From Atherinomorus stipes (taxonomy: Eukaryota > Chordata > Actinopteri > Atheriniformes > Atherinidae): a stretch of 64,000 nucleotides of DNA. Where the stretch lies: contig JALJCO010003429.1 of NCBI GenBank assembly GCA_023101725.1, positions 372,001-436,000 of the forward strand, read 5' to 3'. A program made the translations under genes and the position numbers. Positions 1 through 10,960 of the stretch are shown in pieces (the stretch's first letter is position 1; each line of letters begins with the position of its first letter). The notes below the pieces were generated by a model. That model had not been told where the DNA came from, searched no databases, and worked only from the letters and a program-made list of their open reading frames with translations.

Positions 1-1463
1 TACCATCTTACAGCAATGTAAAACTGCTCGATCTTGCCCCTTATTGTTGCTGTTGTCATTTTCGAAGCCTCCATGTGAGATGTTAGAGTAAATAAACTGT
101 TTATGTCCAGAAAAAGTGAGTTTTTCCTAAATTGTTCTGAGTGCAGCATCTTGAGAATTAGTTCTGGCACCCAGGTATGATGTTTTATCCAAGCATTTTA
201 GGTTTAATAGGTCACTTTTACCTTCATGGCAAGTGTGAAGGGGTTGAATTTTTGTTTTTAACGTATCCATTTAGATGCTATTTAATCTCTGTACTGTACA
301 TTTATACTGGACATGGTTTGAGCTGAACAGGTTTATGTTCTCATCTGACTAAAATCGCAACCATCCTCTCAACCTCCAGTCATCAGGTTTGTTTTTTTAA
401 ATGTTCTTTAGCTAAGTGTAGGTTTCTGATCTGTTTTGACATAATTCAGAGGTCACCCTCATGTGGTTTCCTTCAAAACATCTGAGCTGAAACAGAAACT
501 CTGACCTAAGCTGATAATAACTGCACAGAATCGAGAGGACCTACCAGACTGACCCAGATTGCACAAGAGTAAACATCTGCAGCCATTGCTGCTTTTTAAA
601 AAAAAGTAGTTCGATGTTCTTACCACTGTTGCCCTTCTACACTGCAACAACTCAATATTTATGCAGGAAAAAAAAAAAGAGTTATTGAGGGCTCCGTGAA
701 TACGTGAGTGGTGAGAGAGGCAGTGAATTTCCAGGCAACATGAACCTCGTCCTCTACTCGGAAAGCTTGCTCTGCCCACAGGCTACAACCCAGCGTTGTA
801 ACCTCTACTGTCCTTCACTGAGCAGGAGACAACCAGAGATGAGAGCAGGGGGAGGGAACAAGGTGGCGCAGGAGTTAGGTACAAGGACAAAAAAAGAAAA
901 AGAAAAAAAAAAGAAGCAGTCTACTTGTTTCACAGGACTGCTGTTTTTAAGTATCATCAAGCTGTGAGCAATGAGGATGAGGATGTAATCAAACAGTTGT
1001 TGGGAAGAAAAAGGGGGGAGCAGAGAGAGATCTGAGCATCTCAGAGGGGAGGTTATTTAGATATTCATCATTGGAGTGAGCCTTTAAGGTCAGCCTAGTC
1101 TACCAAGCACCCCATGGGTGGAGCAATAAGTCACGATGCTGTTGGCAAAAAGTGATAGAGCTACCTTTTCATGTGCATTTTAGTCTCTTGGATGGAGCAG
1201 ATTTTCTTTAAATAACATCTGATCAGTCTAAATCTTTCCATTTCTAATTTGTTTAACAAATAATTCCTATTAATTTAAGGAGTGTTCTACAAAGATCTGT
1301 CTTACAATCAGACTGTGATGTACTGCTGACTTCTTGTAATGTAGTTTGAATTTAAATGTTTAAATGTCAGCAGGATGTAATGTTGAGAATGTACAGAATG
1401 AAGATGTGACAGTCACTACGCTTCCGACTAATCATGCGCCCTGGCTACTTGGGTGCATGGATG
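1..1463. other. Unassigned AT-rich sequence
   Basis: No gene, terminal repeat or recognised transposon was found here. The stretch holds poly-A runs near 669-680 and 899-912 and otherwise looks like ordinary intronic or intergenic fish DNA. The short open frames on both strands around 459-967 overlap each other, run into the A-rich tract and show no domain, so I treat them as chance. Confidence 0.5.
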
Positions 1464-1528
1464 TCCCTTTGGCTGAACGGTCAGCGTGCATGACTCTCAC
1501 CCGGGGGTGAATCGAATCCCACCAGGGC
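1464..1528 (+). repeat. tRNA-like relic (decayed tRNA or SINE head)
   Basis: The stretch starts with TCCC and ends with CAGGGC, so three or four acceptor pairs can form. An A-box-like TGGCTGAACGG follows, then a seven-base loop CTCTCAC identical to the anticodon loop of tRNA-Glu(CTC), then a B-box-like AATCGAATCCC. The D and anticodon stems no longer pair well and the total of about 65 bases is too short for a functional tRNA. It may be a tRNA-derived SINE head or a dead tRNA copy. A covariance-model scan would decide; I expect a low score. Confidence 0.4.
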
Positions 1529-2559
1529 CCTCTGTTGCATACTTTGCCACAAAGAGTTAGAGCTGAAAGTGTGTCACTAGTTACACACCCTGCAGATTAT
1601 TCATCACTGACCCTCTTTAATGGAAAACATTCTCAACTTCAACATTTTTCACAAGTTAAAAACTTTGAATGCATGTAATATTCAAATGTTTGCAAAGTTT
1701 AACAATTCTCTCCAGACAAAAGCCAGTAAGTCTGTTTTAATTTGTAATTACAAATATAAAAATTGAAGGTAAAGGAGCACACCCGATAGCCTTAATATTA
1801 ATTTCAGTTAATTATTTGTCAGCCTCTTGTAATACAAAGGTGTAATTATTGCACTGCAAGACTTATCTTTTGTTTCTTTTAATAGTTTTGCATTGCAAAA
1901 ATGTCTGTACTGTCAGAGGATGACACCCTGCCCTGAACTTTTACCTTTATCATTTGGTGTTATTTTAATCACATAAAATCATAAGCTAAAAGCTTTAAAT
2001 ACACATTAGAAAGTATGCATAAGTGCCTGAATTGCTGCTCAAATGCACTGCCATATGAGCTCATGTTGCATTTGTAGTCAGAGAGAGCAGAGGAGAGCTT
2101 AAGTGATCCAATTGTACATTTCCCCCCTGTTAATCACCTGTATCTATTCCAACACCTGGCAGTTCTGACACTCAGCTGAATAAGCTGGTTCACATGAGGT
2201 ACACCTGGAGGACTTCAGGAGGTAAAGGCAACACCAGATGAGGGGGAGGTGAGAAAAGACAGATGTCTTCTACATTCTAGCTTTTGCAAATAAGTACAGA
2301 TGTAGTTCATCGAACCTGAAAGGTAATTTTGAAGTTCAGAAAAACAGACTTTTGCCTGGGGAAGACTGTGTTTTTCAGTTTAGGATTATTCTGCACCTCA
2401 GATTTGACTAACACTTACACACGCGAAGCAGAATTGCATCTCTGTGGTTTCGAGGCCAAGTTTAAATTTTAAAACAGTACAAGATTGAAGGTTTTGCACT
2501 TTTATAATGTGATAGCAATGAAGTCTTAAATTTCACTCCTTCAAGCTGGTGATTAATAT
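1529..2559. other. Unassigned sequence
   Basis: AT-rich, with no recognised repeat family and no credible coding frame. I see nothing further in it. Confidence 0.45.
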
Positions 2560-2995
2560 GGTAGGATCAGGGGGGCTAAGGTATGCTGTTAGCTGGCTAA
2601 CAGGCCATGACCTCCCTGGGAGCTAGCCACTAGCCACCAGTGCTAGTCCTGACAATAGGTCTGCCACTTGTCAATCAAAAGGACACACCCCTATTTATGT
2701 GTAATTCCAAGATTAAATAGTATCTAAAGGGAACTAAATAAACTTGACCTATTGAACCTAAAATGATTTTTTTGAACCAGACGGTAAATATGTTTATTTC
2801 TCTGAAGTTGGCCTTTTTAACATGGAAGTCTATGGGGATCGACTTTGGGCCCCTAGCGGATGAGGGGGGGAACTGCACTTTTTGGCACCTCTGCACTGGC
2901 TTCACTTTTCTCTGCCAGTTTTCCGCTTGGATAGGACCCAGCCTCCGAGTGATCCTGAACACCAACAGTCTTGGCTCTGGACAGATTTTCGAAGC
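2560..2995. repeat. Probable dispersed fish repeat, family unknown
   Basis: The stretch beginning CTTTTTAACATGGAAGTCTA (2813 onward), followed by the GGCACCTCTGCACTGGCTTC segment, resembles a high-copy repeat I have seen in many fish genomes. The GCTAGC-rich part at 2575-2650 looks like its left portion. I could not find terminal inverted repeats or a target-site duplication, so class and limits are uncertain. The overlapping open frames on the two strands (2675-2998 and 2763-3002) lie inside it and are not treated as genes. Confidence 0.35.
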
Positions 2996-3308
2996 CAAAT
3001 AACTCCCTTAGTTATTTGATGTGACCTTAAGGGGTTTGAATACCTTACATCTCATCCAGTCCATCCTTATATCCCATTCAGTAGAAGTATCATATCCAGA
3101 GAATGCTTCCACCTCAGGTCCCAAAGCATAATTACAGCATTGACTTTCATGAATAACAAATGGATGATTTATCGTCTATCATAAACAGAACATGTGACAA
3201 TAACCAGAGGCAATGGCAAGGAAGCCTGACCAAAGCCATAAACAAGCAGCTAATACTGCATAAGACCATAAAAAACCCACCTTTAACTAAGTTAACTTTC
3301 TAAAACAG

Positions 3309-4663
3309 GTGTGCCCAAATCCAGTCCTCGAGAGCAACTAGGGGATTATCACGCTTACCGGAAGTTCCCGGATTTTGACACTTCCTCTTCCGGGCCATGT
3401 TAACGACAGCCGTTCCTGCTCTGTTATACTGTTTAAATCAGATAAACTCCAAACATATTTAAGTTTTCATTCTAGACTGAAGTGATACTGGATCAAAAGC
3501 TGGATCAAAGCGATCGATTCGCCGCGGTGAAGGGCCGAACTTTATAATAAAACACACGTTTGTTTGTTGCCGGTGGGGCACAACACCGGCACTTCACAGC
3601 ATGCTAGCATTAGCCAGCTAGCGTTTACTGACGTGCTTAACATTGTGCGTCTTAAAACACACAAACATCTGAAAATCGTGTCTGTACCCCCCCGTTTCCA
3701 GTGGAACAACTGGGGACTGCCAAGAAAGGAGACGTTTTCAGATGCTTGTGTGTTTTCAGCCGCACAAAGTTAGGCACGTCATCAAGCTGGCTAATGCTAA
3801 CCTGCTAACAATAGTCCGCCAGCTACTACTCTGTTAAACTTTGTAAATCGGATAAACGCCAATGCCAAGTTTTCATTCCAGACTGAAGTGATGCTGAGGA
3901 AGAAATGGATTAAAACGACCGATTCGCCGCGGTGAAGGACCGAACTTTATAATAAAACGACACACGTTTGTTTGTGGCCGGCAGACTGCGTAGTTAGCAG
4001 GTTAGCATTAGCCAGCTCGATAACGTGCCTAACTTTGTGCGGCTGAAAATACACAAGCATCTGAAAGCATCTCCTTTCTTGGCAGTCCCCAGTTGTTCCA
4101 CTGGAAACGGGGAGGTACAGACCCGATTTTCAGATGTTTGTGTGTTTTAAGACGCACAATGTTAAGCACGTCAGTAAACGTTAGCTGGCTAATGCTAGCA
4201 TGCTGTGAAGTGCCGGTGTTGTGCCCCACCGGCGACAAACAAACGTGTGTTTTATTATAAAGTTCGGCCCTTCACCGCGGCAAATCGATCGCTTTGATCC
4301 AGCTTTTGATCCAGCTTTTGATCCAGCTTTTGATCCAGTATCACTTCAGTCTAGAATGAAAACTTAAATATGTTTGGAGTTTATCCGATTTAAACAGTAT
4401 AACAGAGCAGGAACGGCTGTCGTTAACATGGCCCGGAAGAGGAAGTGTCAAAATCCGGGAACTTCCGGTAAGCGTGATGATCCCCTATTGCAACTGCTAG
4501 AGCTTCTCCAACACACCTGAATCAAATAGCTTAATTCCCTCATGTTCATGTCATTCAGCTCTACAGAGGCCTGGTAACGAACCCTTTATTTGATTCAGGT
4601 GTGTCGGAGAAGGGATGCATCTGAAAGTTGCAGGACAGCTTTCAAGGACTGGACGTGGGCAGC
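3309..4663. repeat. Short palindromic MITE, split by a foldback insertion
   Basis: The left piece (3309-3340) has GTGCCCAAATCCAGTCCTCG; the right piece (4486-4663) ends with the inverted counterpart AAGGACTGGACGTGGGCA. The right piece also carries two opposed copies of ACACACCTGAATCAAAT, giving a small palindromic element of about 210 bp once the insertion is removed. Related elements occur at 16034-16240 and 29478-29668. It is the older element, because the 1,145-bp foldback element sits inside it with a TA duplication. Confidence 0.6.
3341..4485. mobile_element. Foldback (long inverted repeat) DNA element, TA target duplication
   Basis: Two arms, 3341-3809 and 3993-4485, are inverted copies of each other, separated by a 183-bp spacer. 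Ends read GGGGATTATCACGC and its inverted match GCGTGATGATCCCC. TA flanks both ends (3339-3340, 4486-4487), as in Tc1/mariner-type insertion. Over about 215 bp compared by eye the arms differ at seven positions, roughly 97 percent identity. The spacer (3829-3985) holds a third, direct copy of an arm module (3419-3585) containing a GATTCGCCGCGGTGAAGG core. The right arm has four 12-bp GATCCAGCTTTT units (about 4297-4342) where the left arm has two. There is no transposase; it would need one in trans. Mirrored 69-codon frames in the arms lack ATG starts. A garbled second copy lies at 44056-44850. Confidence 0.85.
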
Positions 4664-6954
4664 CCTCCCCTAAAATTAGTATGGAAAATATTTTAAAAGA
4701 AAGTGGCATTGAACTTGCACAGCAAATTTACAACTGATTCACAAGGCCTGAGCTTAAATTTTCAGTCCACTAGATAACCCAGACTTGTCAATCTGGACAG
4801 ATTGACGGACTGACAACCCAACATGAGGGGTTGGAGAAACTGTCTAAAAATCAAAGTATTGGAATTCTTTGTTTAACAATTTCAAAACTGTTTTTTAAAC
4901 ATTGACTTTTTCCTACCTCAAATTTAAATGCTTCATTTTAGTTTATAAGCCTGGTGAGAGAAAGTTACCGCTTCTCTCCAGCTGAAGGCGAAACATTTTT
5001 CTTCCACTATCAAGTAACATGACGTCATATCGGTTTCCAGAAAAAAAAACCTTAAACAAAAGGTGGAGTAATGGCAGACAACTTGGTCTGGTGTTAAAAA
5101 AAAAGTAAAATAAAAATCACAAAAATCCACAATGTAAAAAAACTAATAATAATAATAATTGCAATTTAAATTAAATCAACCCAAAAAATGAAAAACAAAT
5201 TGGGAGAACAGCATCCCAGCCCTACTGAACAAACAGAATGAATTTGATATTTGTAGTGAAAACGTTCTCTGAATTGATCTCCATTTATATCTTAAGTTAT
5301 TTTTTTAAATTGTATCTTAAGATGTCCAGTCTTTCAGAAGGCCAGACGCACTCAGACACTCCTGCCTTTGGAAAAAGGATTGATGGGTAATATTAATGCA
5401 AAGGGATTTCTTACTTAGATTAAAGGACACAGTCTGTACCAACATGCACACTTGCTACCAGCTGAGTCCATTTATCCATCGTCTGTCCATCATGCCCACA
5501 TCCATCTCCTGGTAATATTCCGTCAGACTGACATGCTGCATGACATACTCTGTAAAGACAGACTCTTTTAGACATGCATCTGTTTTAAAAAGTAATAATT
5601 AATTAAAAAGGGGCACATATGTAGACAGAAAACTGAGTTCAGAAACACATAAATCCCCTTACTACTCTATAGAAATCTCTTTCTTGTCACTGTATGCTTC
5701 TTGATTTGCATTTAAAAAAAAACAAAAAAAAACATCTTTTCAACATTTTCCTCGTAGGGATCCCATAGTGATTTCTTTCTGCGTCTCGTCCCGTACGTTT
5801 GTCACTGATCCAAAACGGCAGATGTCTGCATCTTTTTGCTTACAGAGATTATTAATATGGCCCCTATAAAACTTTAATCAATAGATGAAATGGCTCAGAG
5901 ATAAAGAGCGTCCAACCGTCTCTACGTACAGTATGCATCAGCAAATGAGTTAAAGAAAGGAGGTCAGGTAAAAGTGTCATCAATTTATAGATGTAGTCAG
6001 AGCAATGAAAATGGCATTTATTATGGATGCCTGTTAGTAATGTATGCATATCTGTATGTGTGTGTGGGGAAAGAAGAAAAAAAAAAGAGACAAAGAGGGC
6101 GGGGAGACGGAGCATCATCATTAATATGGCTCCTCCATTAGCTTGAGTGCTTCTGTGACAACATAATGGCCGTCACCCAGACAACAGGGTCAACATAGTT
6201 ATGAACACGCCTGGCAACTGCTGATGTCGATGAAGAAAAGTGGGTCCCGAAATCCTCCTTCATACAGAAATGTGCACACATACTCAGCTTGGGCAACTCT
6301 GGGATTTGAGAGGTTTTTGAACTAATCAATAATGAACGAAGTGAGGATGGGAAATGAAAGGAAGAGCTCGTAAGAGGATGACTGGAGGGAAACAGCTAGT
6401 GGATGAAATTGAGAGAGATGGAGTGTGATGGGAGAGGCATCCCATGGGAGTTCAAGACAGCCCAGTTATGATGGTGTTTTATTGGTCACATTTCTCCCAA
6501 CAAAACATCTTAGTGGTGCAATAACTTGGCCTGGTATGAACCGATGGACAGAGAAGTGCTCATGGTCATGTGTTTCAACTTGCCTTTACAGTAATTTGGT
6601 TTGAATAGATCTTAGGAAGAATTAGAGTGAAGGATAGGAAAAGGAAAATCAGAAGACAGGGAGATGTAAAGGGAAAGGAATTACATTTGGTAGACTGAAG
6701 ATTTTCATTTGTACTGTATGTGTTTATTAAAAAATTAACACAAAAACTAAGGAAATTTGAGTTTGGATGATTATATCCTCTCTAGTCAAACCAATTTGAG
6801 TGTAGTGCAAACTGATTTGTTATCTGAAAAATATTCAAATAAATGGTAACAAATGTCTTCAACTCATAAAATTACAGACATCTTTCCGTAAAATATTCAT
6901 GTATTCCAGTTAACTTGATGTTAATATTTTGCATGATACTTATGTTTCTACTTA
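4664..6954. other. Unassigned sequence with a possible conserved non-coding block
   Basis: No repeat or gene was recognised. The part at 5850-6330 looks different from its surroundings: balanced composition and homeobox-like ATTAATATGG occurring twice (near 5851 and 6119). I list it as a candidate conserved non-coding element in the findings. The remaining sequence is AT-rich with A-runs near 5041 and 5711-5733. Confidence 0.4.
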
Positions 6955-7480
6955 TCTTAACAATAAGTGCAAGAGAACACGTCCCTGCTTGTCCTCATGT
7001 CCCTAGTCACATTTTGCTGTGGGATGGCGTCCCATTCCTCAACTGGAACCTGCATGGTTGTTCAACCAGGTCTGGACTCAACAGGACATTTCATCTTCCC
7101 TCATGCCAGATTCTGGAGGTCCTTTGTGATGGTCCCGGCTTTGTGCATTGTCATCCTGGTGGACGGTGTTAGGTCACAGGTTCTGGAGATATGAGATCAT
7201 CTTTAGCTTCAGAATCTTATTCCAATATGTCTGTGTGTGAAGTAGGCGCATATCAGGTGCCAGTCATCCAGATGTGACTGACACAGATCTGGCAGCACTT
7301 GAAGCTCAAAATGCCAACAGAGAGTGAATACCACATCAGAAGTGAATACCAACAGGAGCATATTGTGGGGAATTTTGGCACGCAGCAGTATGGTCCTATA
7401 GTTTTCCCTTTGTGTGACCCTGGGTTTCCAGTCATTCCAGTCATTTATTAAAGGGCAGAAATAATCAGCCAAGTATAAAT
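6955..7480 (-). pseudogene. Decayed Tc1-like transposase
   Basis: On the minus strand, about 7160-7110 can be read as HQDDNAQSRDHHKGP, matching the QQDNA(R/P)H region around the second catalytic Asp of Tc1-like transposases. Farther downstream (about 7045-7010) is EEWDAIPQQ with one frame change, the usual C-terminal helix of several fish Tc1 families. Stops and frameshifts separate these pieces and no full frame remains. I could not define terminal repeats. The right part (7200-7480) is assigned only because it is contiguous and upstream in the same orientation. Confidence 0.5.
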
Positions 7481-7965
7481 TTCCTCACTTTTTGTGTTCA
7501 TAACAATCTCAACTGGAGTCTGTGATATGATCCAGACACCCTTCTCAGGACCTGTTTTAAAGCTTCTCCTGTTAAACTTTCCGAAGTTTCAGTGTTGCCT
7601 ATACTTGTTCTGAACTGATCTGGTCGATCCAGGCCTCAGCTGGTATTTAATGTATTGGATCAATATACAAATTCTAGGTGAATATTTTTCACACCCAGAA
7701 ATTGAAAAAAAAAAAAAAAAAAAAAAAGCAATGTAGCCTAAAATATCTTTGACTAAAATATATTAATCATCTTTAAAAGCATTTTCTAGACCTCCATCAC
7801 CAGGCTGGATTCTTCTTTACTTCTGTTTAGTTTGTCAGCATGCAAATTTGTCAAGCTACGATGAGAGTGATAGCTAAATGTTAGGATGCTGAGGACAGCA
7901 TTTAGCCCTAAACAGTACTCCTCATGAGAAAACTTGGAAAACATATGCTTGTCATTCGTGTGACA

Positions 7966-7997
<32 letters not shown>

Positions 7998-8237
7998 CTG
8001 ACTTAAACCATAATGTTAATGTGTGGACTTCTATAGCCTACTTGTGTTGTCAGATTGTAAACCTTGTTAACAGGACTTTTACATGTCTGTACATTAATTT
8101 TGCTACTTCTGAGAAGGCTGTTTTGAGGAATGGAGATGTCATAACACTATGAAACGCGGACGTAATTTCAGGAGTGGGGGACAAGGGAGATGTCCCCTGC
8201 AATTTTTCAAAAGGCCATTTTGGTTCCCCGCACGTTT

Positions 8238-8270
<33 letters not shown>

Positions 8271-8928
8271 GTCCAAAACTATTTTTCTGAGCCGTCTTTA
8301 AACGCACCATGAGCGCACACATGCTAGCGCCGGTAGATATGTGGATCACAGGCAGGAGAGAGCAGAGCTGCTGAAGGGTGTTTCAGGAAAGTTCAACAAA
8401 ACAGTCAGAGCCAGAAAAAAACATAGTTTTTTCCACCTCAAACAAACCATGTAAGTAGAAGCTGTTCCATGCAGATAATGTTAGCTAATTAATGACTAGT
8501 TAGCACAGGCCAATACATCATGTTAAGCTAGTTAATAAGAATACTGTTGTTGTTTCCTATGTTAATCCCTTGCTAGTTAGTTCATGCTAGGAATAAAGCC
8601 AATCCTCCTTCATTTCTATAGAGGACTTGTGCTGATTTTATACATCTAAACTCATGAAAATTGTGAAACTACATATTTATCCCTTTATATATCAAAATTT
8701 ATGATTGTTGCACCCCAAATTGTCCAAATGTTCATGTAATGCCTGAATATATTATTGTCAGGGATGCGGGAGGAGATGCAGGAGGAGATGCTGGAGGAAG
8801 GAAAGTTGGAGAAGCTGAAGGAGAAAAGGCCGGAGGCTCACAGGTGAGGTTGAAAGAATAAATGTGTTAATCATGAGATGAAGCATTATGACAAATGTTA
8901 GGTGATAATCTGTATCAGCTTTCAAAGT
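7481..8928. other. Unassigned sequence with homopolymer tracts and a possible hAT fragment
   Basis: Contains poly-A (about 7705-7727) and two T-runs of roughly 27 bases (about 7970-7996 and 8241-8267). The segment 8165-8235, with GGGGGACAAG and TGTCCCCTGC, resembles the end of a fish hAT-type element, and 8290-8460 may be its interior, but no matching right end or duplication was found. The rest shows nothing I can name. Confidence 0.35.
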
Positions 8929-8930
8929 TA

Positions 8931-9460
8931 CAGTCGCCCTCAAAATTATTCATACCCTCCAATTAAAGAAAAGGCTAAATTCACAGTAGTAGTTCAAATA
9001 ACAAGAAACTAATAATAAATAAAAATGTTCAAAATTATAATTTAGTGAAAACAAATATTGCTTTTGAATGATGGTTGAAAAGAATAATTAAAAAAAAAAA
9101 AACTAAAAACAAGCATGCAAAACTGTACCAGACACATTAGATCACCTTTCTAATGAACAGTGGACCAAAATACCTGCCAACAGGTGTAGAAGTCTTTGAA
9201 GATTCCAGAAAACACCTGATTGCAATGATTGTCTCAAAGTGTTGCTCAACAAAATTTTAGCTACAGAGCTCCATCATGCTTGTTTAATTTTTTGTGTGTT
9301 AGTTTTTAATATTTCTTTTAAACCACTATTCAAAATCAGTGTCATGATTTTCATAGATATTTTATTTATTATTACTTTTGTCAGTTTCATCTTATTTCAC
9401 TGACAGCTGATTTTTTTCCTTTCTTTAATTAGAGGGTATGAATAATTTTGAAGACAACTG
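8931..9460 (+). mobile_element. Tc1-like element, internally deleted
   Basis: Ends are inverted repeats of at least 38 bp: the left starts CAGTCGCCCTCAAAATTATT and the right, reversed, CAGTTGTCTTCAAAATTATT, both continuing into CATACCCTC and AATTAAAGAA. TA flanks both sides (8929-8930, 9461-9462), the Tc1/mariner duplication. Inside, 9158-9200 on the plus strand reads EQWTKIPANRCRSL, the typical C-terminal transposase segment, followed by a stop. At 530 bp it is about one third of a full Tc1 element, so it is a deletion derivative. A partial second copy lies inverted at 56845-57000. Confidence 0.8.
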
Positions 9461-9689
9461 TATTTTGGCAGATGAAAGAAGCAAACTGGCCAGATACAGT
9501 TTTTTTTATGGAGGCTGGTATACTAAAAAGTGTGTAAACGTATGAATGTATTATTTTATTGGTAAGAAATAGTGAGCAACTAGCAGCAAATTCATGAACT
9601 GTCAGGAACTCAGTAAGAAGGGACATGAACTAGTTTATTTGGCAACATTTTTTGTCATTGTTGTAATTACTTTTTTTTTTTTTTTTTTT
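9461..9689. other. Short spacer with a T-run
   Basis: AT-rich spacer between the Tc1-like element and the LINE-like segment, ending in a T-run of about 20 bases (9671-9691). No feature recognised. Confidence 0.4.
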
Positions 9690-10960
9690 TTAACTTGTCC
9701 TGTCCAGCATCGAAGCAAGCAGAATGGAAATCTGATTGCTTTATTCTGTTGAACAGTTTTGCTTTACCAAGCGGAGCTTTATGAATATAAGGCTCCACTT
9801 GATATCACGTTTATTCATTTTATTTCTTTATTTAAACATTTGTCTATTACACCATTCCATTTCATACTGCTGGGCCTGACAAGGGAGAAATGAAAGTTAA
9901 CAGAGGTAATGATAGAAAGTGAAACAGAGAAAAAGGAGTAAGGAAGAGGAAGAGAGAGAGGAGAGAAAACATGAATCCACTTACACAGTTCACTGGTACA
10001 TCTGTACAGCGATCCCTGAACAACCAAGGTCTCTGTTGGAAAACAAAACAAGCAATCCCCTACAGGAGGACCTGCAGGTGGCTTAAATATCCTCAGATCA
10101 TACAAACACACGCAGAACTACGCAGAGAAGAGGTACAACCTAGTCATCGCAATGGGAAGCAGTGTCACAGTGTCAACATGCATAATAAAGGGTGCTCCGT
10201 GGTGATACAGTCATGCAGATGCAGCCTCGTCTCTGCAAGGAGGAGGGAGCCCGCAAGGCTCACGACCCAGGCCCCCAGCAGCCACCCAGAGGCCCAGATC
10301 CCAGCCACCCCCCCCCCAAAGAGCGGACATGCATCCCCCGAAGGGCGGCAAAAGGCGGCCCCAGCCGGAGCCCCCCGCAGTCTGGGGGCCCAGGCCCCAG
10401 CGGACCAAGACCAGCAGCTGCCGACCCCACCGGGCGCCGGGCGTCCCCCGGAGCGGAGACAGCGCCGGGCCCAGGGCCCAAGCGCCCAGGAGCAGCCACC
10501 CCCCCCCGGACCCGGGCGGCCCAACCGAAACCCAGGAGGACCGGACCCCCCAGACGACGCCCCCCCAGGGCAGGCCAGCCCCCACCCCAACGTCCCTGCC
10601 CCACACACCTGACACCAGGGCGCCACCACCTCTACCACCCCCCTACCCCGCCACCACGCTCACACACACACTCCCCACACACCTACCCCAACACTAGGGC
10701 TGAAAGATATACCGTCACCGCATCCACATCGAGACACGGGCACCCAAGACATCAATACCGCAAGAGCAACCACCTTCAAGATACAGATCCCCCCCGCGCC
10801 CGCCCCGCATACAAAGCCCCGGAAGCCACAAACAAAACCGCACCCCCCACCAAAGCGCCCGGCCCCCAACCAACCCGCAGCCACACCGCACCACACCGAC
10901 ACCGAGATGCCCGGCACGAACACCGAGATACGAACCTCCGTTGTTGTAATTACTTAAATT
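9690..10960 (+). repeat. LINE-like 5' region with extreme C-rich block
   Basis: The first 100 bp (CTTGTCCTGTCCAGCATCG onward) recur inverted at 24229-24340, so this is a dispersed repeat. It continues through an A/G-rich part (9890-9975) into 10200-10930, where the plus strand is overwhelmingly C with many CCC runs. From general knowledge, fish L2/Maui-type LINEs have such a 5' region, but the assignment is unverified and no reverse transcriptase follows. The long open frames here on both strands (up to 256 codons) arise because a C-rich strand has few stop codons; they encode Pro/Arg- or Gly/Trp-rich strings with no domain. Confidence 0.5.

Noticed and set aside
3564..4238. Mirrored 69-codon frames on both strands as a conserved small protein
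   Set aside because: They are the same arm of a foldback element read twice, begin with TTG, and differ mainly at amino-acid-changing sites.
8165..8460. Complete hAT element
   Set aside because: Only a plausible left end (GGGGGACAAG...TGTCCCCTGC) was seen; no right end or duplication.
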